From Gammaproteobacteria bacterium (lineage in GTDB: Bacteria; Pseudomonadota; Gammaproteobacteria; Chromatiales; Chromatiaceae), in assembly GCA_013041975.1 (NCBI GenBank), contig JABDQZ010000025.1, forward strand, positions 1-5,406: a stretch of 5,406 nt of DNA, in the 5' to 3' direction. Positions within the stretch are counted from its first letter, which is position 1, and each line of letters opens with the position of its first letter. The notes under the pieces are model-generated. The model saw only the letters and a program-made list of their open reading frames with translations, had not been told where the DNA came from and did not search any database. The position numbers were made by a program, and so were the translations under genes. Below, piece by piece: positions 1 through 5,406 of the stretch.

Positions 1-63
1 TGATCAGCCAGGCAAAATTCTTTCTCTTAATGCTTTTTATTAACAGTGACAATACAGCCCCTG

Positions 64-84
64 TTTCATGCTGTAGACATGAAA
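64..84. repeat. Perfect inverted repeat, 7-bp arms, upstream of the 138-761 gene
   Basis: The arms TTTCATG (64-70) and CATGAAA (78-84) are exact reverse complements, separated by the 7-nt spacer ctgtaga. The repeat ends 53 bases before the start codon of the downstream gene and is followed by no T-run that would make it an intrinsic terminator. The spaced-dyad form (21 bp in all) is the size of a typical operator for a dimeric DNA-binding protein. That role is inference; a chance occurrence in AT-rich DNA remains possible. Confidence 0.35.
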
Positions 85-102
85 ATTTCCTGACTTTGTG
101 CC

Positions 103-117
103 ATATTCATTGAATAT
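103..117. promoter_or_regulatory. 15-bp perfect palindrome just upstream of the ribosome binding site; candidate operator
   Basis: ATATTCA-T-TGAATAT is a perfect palindrome with 7-bp arms around one central base. It ends 5 bases before the AGAGGA ribosome binding site (122-127) of the 138-761 gene. A weak sigma-70-like pair overlaps it: CTGACT at 90-95 as a -35 and AATATC at 113-118 as a -10, only 4/6 and 3/6 matches. A protein bound here would block either the promoter or early transcription, so an operator is the natural reading. No known regulator's consensus is recognised, and the promoter call is weak. Confidence 0.35.
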
Positions 118-137
118 CACTAGAGGAAATAAAATTA

Positions 138-761
138 ATGAAAAAAATCTACCGAGATCCCAAGGAGTCTCCCCTGCCAATACAGATTGATGGCTCCTCC
201 AACCTGTACTTTCTCAACAAGAATAAAAAACTGCTTAAAATCAATATCGAAAACATTGCAGAGACTTTTTTTGAATCAGGAAAAATGGTTGGTGAAATAG
301 AAAAACAATCCCACAAGGACAGCTGGGAAGGAGACTCTATTCTTCTTGCTGATATCGGCCTGATCTCAAAAACCGGTGAAACCCGAAAAAGTATTCCCTA
401 TGGTATTGAGCTAATGTTGCATCACCACATAACGCCAGTCATTGATCGATATGGCTATATCAGGGATTTATATTCTGAAAAAGATGCAAAGACACTGTCA
501 TGTATCAGGGATCTTATCGCTGAAAAAAACCTGGATCCGAATTCACGAACCTGCAATATCAACACACTGGACAAAAACCACTCCAAAACAACACTCAAAG
601 AACAGCAATTGGAGGTTCTTGAAATCGAAGAGGATAATGAAGCCTTATGGGCGGAATTTGAAAGATTAAGAGCCAAGCAGAAGCAGGATATGGGTAAAAA
701 TATCAACAATATTGATATCTGGTCTCGCTCACATGCTGATAAATATGATAAGGGAAAATGA
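138..761 (+). CDS. Hypothetical charged cytoplasmic protein (207 aa), family not recognised
   Basis: I do not recognise this protein and assign no function. The start ATG is supported by AGAGGA at 122-127, ten bases upstream. The product is hydrophilic and rich in Lys, Glu, Asp and Asn, with no signal peptide or membrane segment. Residues 20-75 look like a mixed alpha/beta region, and a His triplet (95-97) lies in the segment GIELMLHHHITPVIDRYGY. Two cysteines (122, 139) are too far apart to suggest a metal site alone. Residues about 153-185 (LKEQQLEVLEIEEDNEALWA onward) are a highly charged predicted helix with spaced Leu/Phe that could be a short coiled coil. The C-terminal tail is polar. 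GC is about 39% over four counted lines, against 45-58% in tyrA lines, so it may be acquired or lineage-specific. It stands alone on the plus strand, converging on tyrA with a 12-bp gap. Two inverted repeats in its leader suggest its own regulation. That it is a real gene is likely from length and ribosome site. Confidence 0.7.
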   Translation: MKKIYRDPKESPLPIQIDGSSNLYFLNKNKKLLKINIENIAETFFESGKMVGEIEKQSHKDSWEGDSILLADIGLISKTGETRKSIPYGIELMLHHHITPVIDRYGYIRDLYSEKDAKTLSCIRDLIAEKNLDPNSRTCNINTLDKNHSKTTLKEQQLEVLEIEEDNEALWAEFERLRAKQKQDMGKNINNIDIWSRSHADKYDKGK

Positions 762-773
762 ATCCCAGTCTGT

Positions 774-1649
774 TTATTCCAGACCATCAACGTAAGTATC
801 TCTGGCTTGCTTGGCATTATTAAATACTTCCAGCAAGCGCTCGCCATCATGTTTTTCAATCACTGATGATAGCTGTTGCAACTCCTCGATGAACTGGTCC
901 AGTATCGGTTTAAGTGCATCAGTGTTGGCAAGGCAGATATCACGCCACATAACCGGGTTGGAAGAAGCAATACGACTGAAGTCACGAAAACCACCCGCTG
1001 CATATTTGAAAATCTCAGTATGTTCTTCAAGGCGATCCAGTGTTTCAACCAATCCAAAAGCCAGTACATGTGGCAAATGACTGGTTGCAGCCAGCACCTG
1101 ATCGTGATGCGCAACAGACATTTGGGAGACTTCGGCACCACAGGCTTCCCACATACCGATAACCTGTTTGAGGTTCGCCGGGTCGGTACTGCTGGTTGGG
1201 GTAACAATCACTCGCCGGTTACGATAAAGATCGGGCAAGGCTGCTTCAACACCACTGTTTTCGGTTCCTGCAATCGGATGCCCAGCCACGAATTGCTTCT
1301 CATTACCGAACACCGACAACCAGTCATCCAGCACACAGGCTTTTGCACTACCACCATCAGTTACAATCGCATTGACGGGCAACGTGTCTTTCATCTGTTC
1401 AAATACAGATTTCATTGCTCCCAGTGGTACTGCGACAAAAACCATGTCGGCAGCTTGCACCGCCTTGGCGATATCATGGGTATAGCCATCAATCACGCCC
1501 AGTTCGACGGCTTTTTTCAGATTAGCCTCACTACGACCACAACCAATGATGTTACCGGTGACTCCTGCGTTTCTAAGCGCAATCGCCAATGAGCCGCCAA
1601 TCAGGCCAACACCGATTATTGCCAGATTATGAATCTTCTTCTCAGACAT
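774..1649 (-). CDS. tyrA: Prephenate (cyclohexadienyl) dehydrogenase TyrA
   Basis: This enzyme oxidatively decarboxylates prephenate (possibly arogenate too) on the way to tyrosine, in the cytoplasm. The 291-residue product is a stand-alone dehydrogenase: a Rossmann domain with G13-V-G15-L-I-G18-G19-S20, then the helical dimerisation domain. Visible family signatures are DGGSAK (98-103), GHPIAGTENSG (123-133, with His124 matching the conserved catalytic-site His of the family), SHLPH (190-194) and FRDFSRIASS (221-230), which supplies the Arg expected to bind substrate. There is no fused chorismate mutase and no obvious C-terminal ACT domain. The end of the second beta strand reads GCGRS (36-40), without the acidic residue usual in NAD-specific members, so NADP use is possible (inference). 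It is the last gene of the cluster. Its ATG lies one codon after the TGA of hisC and in the same frame. No clear Shine-Dalgarno precedes it, so translation probably depends on hisC. Confidence 0.95.
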   Translation of the reverse strand: MSEKKIHNLAIIGVGLIGGSLAIALRNAGVTGNIIGCGRSEANLKKAVELGVIDGYTHDIAKAVQAADMVFVAVPLGAMKSVFEQMKDTLPVNAIVTDGGSAKACVLDDWLSVFGNEKQFVAGHPIAGTENSGVEAALPDLYRNRRVIVTPTSSTDPANLKQVIGMWEACGAEVSQMSVAHHDQVLAATSHLPHVLAFGLVETLDRLEEHTEIFKYAAGGFRDFSRIASSNPVMWRDICLANTDALKPILDQFIEELQQLSSVIEKHDGERLLEVFNNAKQARDTYVDGLE

Positions 1650-1652
1650 GAC

Positions 1653-2756
1653 TCAGGATGCCAGTACTTCTTTCAGAGCGGCGATACAGCGTTCATTTTC
1701 TTCGGGTAAACCGACTGTAATACGTAAATGATCTGGCAGGCCGTAATTGGCTACCGGACGGGTAATCACACCTTTGCTCAACATCACCTTGTCGACTTCG
1801 GATGCATTGCGTCCCAGGTTAACAGTAATAAAGTTTCCAACCGAAGGGATCCATTCAAGCCCCATTTCAGAAAAGGCAGCTTCATATTGAGCCAGCCCCT
1901 GAGTGTTGTATTCAACAGATAGGCGAATATGCGCGAAGTCATCAAGCGCAGCCTGTGCAGCAGCCTGTGCCAGGCTGTTAACATTAAAAGGCTGACGCAC
2001 CCGGTTTAATAAATTGGCAACATCAGGGTGCGAAAGACAATATCCAACACGCAAAGCGGCAAGCCCATAGGCTTTGGAAAAAGTCCGTGTCACAATCAGG
2101 TTATCGTATTCAGAGAGCCAATGCGTAGCATCAGGGTATTCATCTTTTTGAACATATTCGATATAGGCCTCATCGATAACAACGATGATATGCTCTGGAA
2201 CCTGCGAAAGGAAACCTTGCAGCGCATCTTTTGACAGCCAGGTGCCTGTTGGGTTATTTGGGTTAGCGATGAAGATGACTCGGGTATTATCATTCACAAG
2301 CTGTAACATTGCATCCAGGTCATGCCCATAGTCTTTGGACCTGGCTATTTTCGCTGTCGCTCCAACTGCCTGGGTGACAATGGGATAAACAGCAAAGGCA
2401 TATTCTGAAAAAATCGCTTCCTTTCCTGCTTCAAGAAAAGTACGGCCTATCATGTCGAGCACATCGTTGGAACCATTGCCCAAAGTAATACAGGAGGGAG
2501 CCAGGTTATGTTTTTCTGCCAGCGCATTGGTTAACGCAAAACCACTGCCATCCGGATAAAACGCCAGACCATCCAGTTGTCCGTGAATGATTGCCTTGGC
2601 GGCCTTGGGAGGTCCAAGAGGGTTTTCGTTGGATGCCAGTTTGATGGTATCACTGATACCCAGTTCCCGTTCCAGTTCGGTAACAGGTTTTCCAGGTACA
2701 TACGGTTTTAAATTAGCAACACCGGGAACACATAAATCCAGGAAACGATTAGTCAT
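1653..2756 (-). CDS. hisC: Histidinol-phosphate / aromatic aminotransferase HisC
   Basis: This is a PLP-dependent fold-type I aminotransferase of 367 residues, the normal length for HisC. Visible hallmarks are NENPLGPP (43-50), GNGSND (93-98), ANPNNPTGT (164-172), the cofactor Asp195 in VIDEAY (193-198), the Schiff-base Lys228 in TRTFSKAYG (223-231), Arg236 in ALRVGY, and the substrate-carboxylate Arg345 in LRITVG. HisC converts imidazole-acetol phosphate to histidinol phosphate with glutamate. Copies placed between pheA and tyrA in Pseudomonas-type clusters are known to act on phenylpyruvate and 4-hydroxyphenylpyruvate as well, so the last step of Phe and Tyr synthesis is the likely main job here. 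Whether the genome has a second hisC in a his operon cannot be seen. The ATG is two bases after the pheA stop (TAATCATG), with no good ribosome site, which suggests translational coupling. Confidence 0.92.
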   Translation of the reverse strand: MTNRFLDLCVPGVANLKPYVPGKPVTELERELGISDTIKLASNENPLGPPKAAKAIIHGQLDGLAFYPDGSGFALTNALAEKHNLAPSCITLGNGSNDVLDMIGRTFLEAGKEAIFSEYAFAVYPIVTQAVGATAKIARSKDYGHDLDAMLQLVNDNTRVIFIANPNNPTGTWLSKDALQGFLSQVPEHIIVVIDEAYIEYVQKDEYPDATHWLSEYDNLIVTRTFSKAYGLAALRVGYCLSHPDVANLLNRVRQPFNVNSLAQAAAQAALDDFAHIRLSVEYNTQGLAQYEAAFSEMGLEWIPSVGNFITVNLGRNASEVDKVMLSKGVITRPVANYGLPDHLRITVGLPEENERCIAALKEVLAS

Positions 2757-2758
2757 GA

Positions 2759-3850
2759 TTACAATACGGCTATGGGATAAGAACCCAGTATCTTGAAGAA
2801 ACTGGCTGTTTCAGACAATTCATCAAAGGCTTTCTTAACATCTTCATCATCCTTGTGCCCGATGACATCAATAAAAAAGACATAATCCCAGATCCCCCGT
2901 CTTGATGGTCTGGATTCAATGCGTGTCATGCTGATTTTGTGTTTTGCCAGAGGCGTCAACATGGAATGCAAACCACCTGCTTCATTTTTACTTGCCAGCA
3001 TCAGACTGGTTTTATCCTTGCCACTGGCAGGCACTTCCTGTTTGCCTATAACAATAAAACGTGTGGTGTTTCCCGGTTCATCTTCGATGTTTCTTTCCAG
3101 AATATGAAGATCATAGAGTTCGGCAGCACTTTCACCGGCTATTGCCGCTGCATGCTTATCAGCTGATGCCATTTTTGCTGCTTCAGCATTACTGGAAACA
3201 GCAACACGTTCCACATCATGACCGATATGGCGGTCAAGCCAGCCTCGACATTGAGCCAGTGATTGTTGATGAGAATAAATCACGCGGATATTTTCCGGTG
3301 ACTTTGCATAGCTCATCAGGTTCTGGTTGATTCTCAATGAAACTTCACCACAAATGGATAGCGGTGAACGAATAAACATATCCAGTGTATGACTGACTAC
3401 GCCTTCCGTGGAATTTTCTACCGGCACTACGCCATAATCACAACCCCCCGATTCCACTTCACAGAAAACGTCTGGAATTGCCGACATTGACTGCATTTTT
3501 ATCGAGTGACCAAAGTGCTTGAGCGCAGCAGACTGGGTAAACGTGCCTTCTGGACCGAGATAAGCAATATTTAACGGTTTCTCCAGTGCCAGGCAGGCGG
3601 ACATGATTTCACGAAAAAGTCGGGCAATACTTTCATCATCAAGCGGCCCGGCATTACGTTCTTTGACCAGACGCAAAACCTGTGCTTCACGCTCAGGACG
3701 ATAAAAAACCGCCTCAGGATCTGCAGCAAGTTTAATACGCGCCACTTCCTGGGCGGCAGTCGCACGCTCATTCAATAGGTTCTGAATTTTCGAATCGATA
3801 GCATCTATCGTATCGCGAATTCTCAGCAGCTTTTGTTGTTCTTCGCTCAT
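2759..3850 (-). CDS. pheA: Bifunctional chorismate mutase / prephenate dehydratase (P-protein) PheA
   Basis: This protein converts chorismate to prephenate and then to phenylpyruvate, the committed branch to phenylalanine. Its 363 residues carry three domains. An AroQ-type chorismate mutase (about 1-92) has Arg12, Arg29, Lys40, Arg54/Glu55 and, in SACLALE, Glu90 at the place of the E. coli Gln88. The prephenate dehydratase domain (about 94-270) shows AYLGPEGTFTQSAAL (96-110), VVPVENSTEG (141-150), SHQQSLAQC (193-201) and the catalytic TRF motif (263-265). The C-terminal ACT domain (about 279-358) has GGLH (292-295; GALH or GALV in relatives) and ESRP (312-315), the phenylalanine-binding motifs, so feedback inhibition by Phe is expected. 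The ATG is directly preceded by an in-frame TGA, which fixes it as the earliest start, and the N-terminus aligns with relatives. No Shine-Dalgarno is visible in the 31-bp gap after serA. Confidence 0.96.
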   Translation of the reverse strand: MSEEQQKLLRIRDTIDAIDSKIQNLLNERATAAQEVARIKLAADPEAVFYRPEREAQVLRLVKERNAGPLDDESIARLFREIMSACLALEKPLNIAYLGPEGTFTQSAALKHFGHSIKMQSMSAIPDVFCEVESGGCDYGVVPVENSTEGVVSHTLDMFIRSPLSICGEVSLRINQNLMSYAKSPENIRVIYSHQQSLAQCRGWLDRHIGHDVERVAVSSNAEAAKMASADKHAAAIAGESAAELYDLHILERNIEDEPGNTTRFIVIGKQEVPASGKDKTSLMLASKNEAGGLHSMLTPLAKHKISMTRIESRPSRRGIWDYVFFIDVIGHKDDEDVKKAFDELSETASFFKILGSYPIAVL

Positions 3851-3881
3851 TCAGTAATGGTGAATCACGTAACGCTGAAAA

Positions 3882-5048
3882 TCAACTAAGACTACGTACC
3901 GACAGAACACCATTAATGGCCTGGATACGTTCGATAACATCTGCTGGTACTTGCTTGTCCACATCTATCAGGGTAACAGCGATATCATCACGTGACTTGT
4001 TCAGCATATCGATAATGTTCAGGTCAGCTTCTGCCAGGTCAGTTGAAATCTGGCCCAGCATGTTGGGTACATTGTTGTTAATCACAGCAAGACGTACCCC
4101 TTCATTACGAGGCAAATTGATTTCCGGGAAGTTGACTGAGTTGGTGATATTGCCATTTTCCAGATAATCACGAACCTGATCCGAAACCATGATGGCACAA
4201 TTCTCTTCTGCTTCAGAAGTTGAAGCACCAAGATGCGGCAGGGTAATGCAACGTGGATGATCTTTTAACAGGTTGCTTGGAAAATCACACACATAGGCAT
4301 AGAGTTTCCCTGAATCCAGCGCTTTCACAACAGCTTCATCATCGATAATACCGTTACGGGCGAAGTTCAGAATCACCGCATTATCGGGCATGATGTCCAG
4401 GCGTGACTGGTTTATCATATTCTTTGTATGCTCATTCAAAGGCACATGGAAAGTAACGAAATCAGCACGCGACAGTAAATCATCCACGGACAGGGCCTGC
4501 TCAACATTAGCCTGTAATTTCCAGGCACTTTTTACTGTTATGGTTGGATCATAGCCAATCACATTCATGCCAAGCGCATGGGCCGCATTCGCGATCTGCA
4601 CACCGATGGCACCAAGACCTACAACACCTAATGTACGACCAGGTAATTCAAAACCGACATAGTTTTTCTTGCCGGCCTCAACATTTTTGTTGATCTCACC
4701 ATCTTCGCCTTGCAGGCCTCTGGCAAACGTCCAGGCCTGACCGATATTACGGGCTGCAATCAGCATCCCGGCAATCACCAGTTCCTTTACGGCATTGGCA
4801 TTGGCGCCAGGCGCATTGAAAACGGGAATACCCTTTTCTGTCATGGCAGGCACCGGAATATTGTTTACACCGGCACCGGCTCTACCAATGGCCTGTACGG
4901 AGTCGGGTAATTCCATGTTATGCATTTTCGCAGAACGAACCAGTATGGCGTCTGGCGAGGACATTTCAGAGGCAATTTCGTAACTTTCTCTTGGCAGACG
5001 ATCAAGGCCGACTGCAGAAATATTATTGAGTGTTTGAATTTTGTACAT
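3882..5048 (-). CDS. serA: D-3-phosphoglycerate dehydrogenase SerA, short ACT-containing type
   Basis: This enzyme oxidises 3-phosphoglycerate to 3-phosphohydroxypyruvate with NAD, the first step of serine synthesis. The 388-residue product has a split substrate domain (about 1-95 and 280-310) with RAGAGVNNIPV and APGANANAVKE. Its nucleotide domain contains G144-L-G146-A-I-G149 and Asp167 (GYDP), which favours NAD. Conserved catalytic Arg231 (NFARNG) and His272 (LPHLGAST) are present. A C-terminal ACT domain (about 317-388) implies amino-acid feedback, probably by serine. The sequence resembles the roughly 390-residue type found in Firmicutes and some proteobacteria more than the 410-residue E. 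coli enzyme. The loop before His272 is about 11 residues shorter than in E. coli, and the position of the usual catalytic Glu seems to be Asn259 (DFPSN). The start ATG has a plausible ribosome site (GAAGAGA, about 8 bases upstream). serC lies 168 bp upstream and pheA 31 bp downstream on the same strand. Confidence 0.95.
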   Translation of the reverse strand: MYKIQTLNNISAVGLDRLPRESYEIASEMSSPDAILVRSAKMHNMELPDSVQAIGRAGAGVNNIPVPAMTEKGIPVFNAPGANANAVKELVIAGMLIAARNIGQAWTFARGLQGEDGEINKNVEAGKKNYVGFELPGRTLGVVGLGAIGVQIANAAHALGMNVIGYDPTITVKSAWKLQANVEQALSVDDLLSRADFVTFHVPLNEHTKNMINQSRLDIMPDNAVILNFARNGIIDDEAVVKALDSGKLYAYVCDFPSNLLKDHPRCITLPHLGASTSEAEENCAIMVSDQVRDYLENGNITNSVNFPEINLPRNEGVRLAVINNNVPNMLGQISTDLAEADLNIIDMLNKSRDDIAVTLIDVDKQVPADVIERIQAINGVLSVRSLS

Positions 5049-5091
5049 TTTCTTTATCTCTTCTCACATCACATTATTGATGGAACTTCGA

Positions 5092-5097
5092 ATTCTA
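5092..5097 (-). promoter_or_regulatory. Possible -10 element of an internal serA promoter
   Basis: TAGAAT on the minus strand matches the sigma-70 consensus TATAAT at 5 of 6 positions and lies 43 bases upstream of the serA ATG. I find no acceptable -35 at 16-18 bp spacing and no extended -10 (TGn), so this is a weak candidate that would need an activator or may be chance. Confidence 0.2.
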
Positions 5098-5122
5098 GGA
5101 AAGCATGTCCTGCATCCGTTTG

Positions 5123-5154
5123 AAAAGCGTGACTCCACAGAGATGTGGCGTCCG
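5123..5154 (-). terminator. Imperfect hairpin followed by a short T-run; possible terminator or attenuator before serA
   Basis: In the minus-strand transcript the stem runs CG-GAC-(G)-CCACA, loop UCUC, UGUGG-(A)-GUC-(A)-CG. That is ten base pairs interrupted by one G/A mismatch and one bulged A. It is followed at once by CUUUUC, a short U-run. The form is that of a leaky intrinsic terminator that could partly separate serC from serA-pheA-hisC-tyrA. The U-run is only four bases and the stem is imperfect, so strong termination is unlikely. No leader peptide or known riboswitch is recognised around it. Confidence 0.3.
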
Positions 5155-5216
5155 AGCCTATATGGATTTATTCACGGCATCTTTTCAGACAGGTGCCGGA
5201 TATGCCTGACCTGCAG

Positions 5217-5406
5217 TTAACCGTATTTTCTTTCGAATTCAGCCATAAAGCCGACGAGCGCATCAACGCCCTCTTCCGGCATAGCGTTATAGATACTGGC
5301 CCGCATACCACCAACTGAACGATGACCTTTCAGGGTTTTCAGGCCTTCAGCAGAAGCTTCTTCCAGGAAGGTTTTATCCAGATCAGCATTAGCCAGCGTA
5401 AATGGC
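5217..5406 (-). CDS. serC: Phosphoserine aminotransferase SerC, C-terminal 62 residues (partial)
   Basis: Translating the minus strand from the right edge to the TAA at 5219-5217 gives an open frame of 62 residues ending MAEFERKYG. The segment contains LKGHRSVGGMRASIYNAMPE, the near-invariant C-terminal signature of phosphoserine aminotransferase, in which the His-Arg pair and GGMRAS contribute to phosphate and cofactor binding. SerC is a PLP enzyme that transaminates 3-phosphohydroxypyruvate, the product of SerA, with glutamate to give phosphoserine. It also acts in pyridoxal phosphate synthesis in many gammaproteobacteria. The family is about 360 residues long, so roughly 300 residues, including the PLP lysine, lie beyond the window. 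The frame is intact to the edge, so this is a window cut and not a broken gene. Confidence 0.95.
   Translation of the reverse strand, partial: PFTLANADLDKTFLEEASAEGLKTLKGHRSVGGMRASIYNAMPEEGVDALVGFMAEFERKYG

Larger units (their letters stand above)
5049..5216 (-). other. serC-serA intergenic region (168 bp), leader of serA
   Basis: No open frame of note lies here. On the minus strand it contains a short dyad CGGCA...TGCCG (arms at 5194-5198 and 5175-5179, 14-nt loop) soon after the serC stop, then a stronger hairpin (5128-5154). Next come a -10-like TAGAAT (5097-5092) and the serA ribosome site. A gap of this size contrasts with the 2-31 bp gaps elsewhere in the cluster and suggests that serA and the genes after it may have their own transcription start or a control point here. 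That is inference from spacing and structure only. Confidence 0.45.

Noticed and set aside
2..43. Possible C-terminal tail of an upstream plus-strand gene (DQPGKILSLNAFY then TAA)
   Set aside because: Thirteen codons with no recognisable motif are not enough to claim a partial gene; another frame is open over a similar stretch.
752..766. GGGA...TCCC dyad at the convergent junction as a bidirectional terminator
   Set aside because: A four-pair stem with a 7-nt loop and broken T-runs is too weak for an intrinsic terminator.
455..859. A 134-codon minus-strand open frame overlapping the unknown gene and the tyrA 3' end
   Set aside because: It overlaps tyrA in another frame and lies antisense to the better supported plus-strand gene, which has a ribosome site. 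The composition is unconvincing.
876..1592. A 238-codon plus-strand open frame opposite tyrA
   Set aside because: It is fully antisense to a gene with complete dehydrogenase motifs, and its product (rich in His, Cys, Asn and Thr) resembles no protein family. It is a shadow of tyrA.
3862..3870. Short palindrome GTGATTCAC in the serA-pheA gap
   Set aside because: Nine bases with a one-base centre cannot form a hairpin and is expected by chance.
5175..5198. CGGCA/TGCCG dyad after serC as the serC terminator
   Set aside because: A five-pair stem with a 14-nt loop and no T-run following; mentioned only as part of the intergenic description.
1..5406. CRISPR arrays, tRNAs, insertion sequences, toxin-antitoxin or defence genes
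   Set aside because: No tandem spaced repeats, cloverleaf-like segments, transposase motifs or nuclease motifs were seen on either strand.

Overview
The window is a chromosomal stretch dominated by one minus-strand amino-acid biosynthesis cluster. Read in the direction of transcription (right to left), it carries serC (3' end only) - serA - pheA - hisC - tyrA. A single unrecognised plus-strand gene (138-761) runs toward tyrA from the left edge. The fused chorismate mutase/prephenate dehydratase of the Pseudomonas-like layout, the serC...pheA-hisC-tyrA order and overall protein resemblance point to a gammaproteobacterium (a betaproteobacterium is possible). I cannot name the genus. GC is roughly 45-58% in the tyrA lines I counted, and about 39% in the plus-strand gene.

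Layout: 1-137 is non-coding leader DNA holding two perfect inverted repeats. 138-761 is an uncharacterised 207-residue protein. 762-773 is a 12-bp convergent gap. 774-1649 is tyrA, 1653-2756 hisC, 2759-3850 pheA and 3882-5048 serA. 5049-5216 is a 168-bp intergenic region with a hairpin and a possible weak internal promoter. 5217-5406 is the C-terminal end of serC, cut by the window edge.

The five cluster genes form two linked pathways. SerA and SerC perform the first two committed steps of serine synthesis. PheA turns chorismate into prephenate and then phenylpyruvate, TyrA oxidises prephenate toward 4-hydroxyphenylpyruvate, and HisC (a histidinol-phosphate aminotransferase of the kind that also transaminates aromatic keto acids) can finish both Phe and Tyr. 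SerC and HisC both use glutamate as amino donor. This is a variant of the known mixed-function gyrA-serC-pheA-hisC-tyrA-aroA arrangement. Two departures stand out: serA sits between serC and pheA, and the cluster stops after tyrA, where aroA would commonly follow, and meets the unknown low-GC gene head-on.

I see no CRISPR array, tRNA, rRNA, transposase or defence system. The best candidate for something undescribed is the plus-strand gene with its palindromic leader. The other points are details of the biosynthetic genes: an in-frame hisC/tyrA junction, starts without Shine-Dalgarno sequences, a NADP-like TyrA fingerprint, and Asn where SerA usually has its catalytic Glu.
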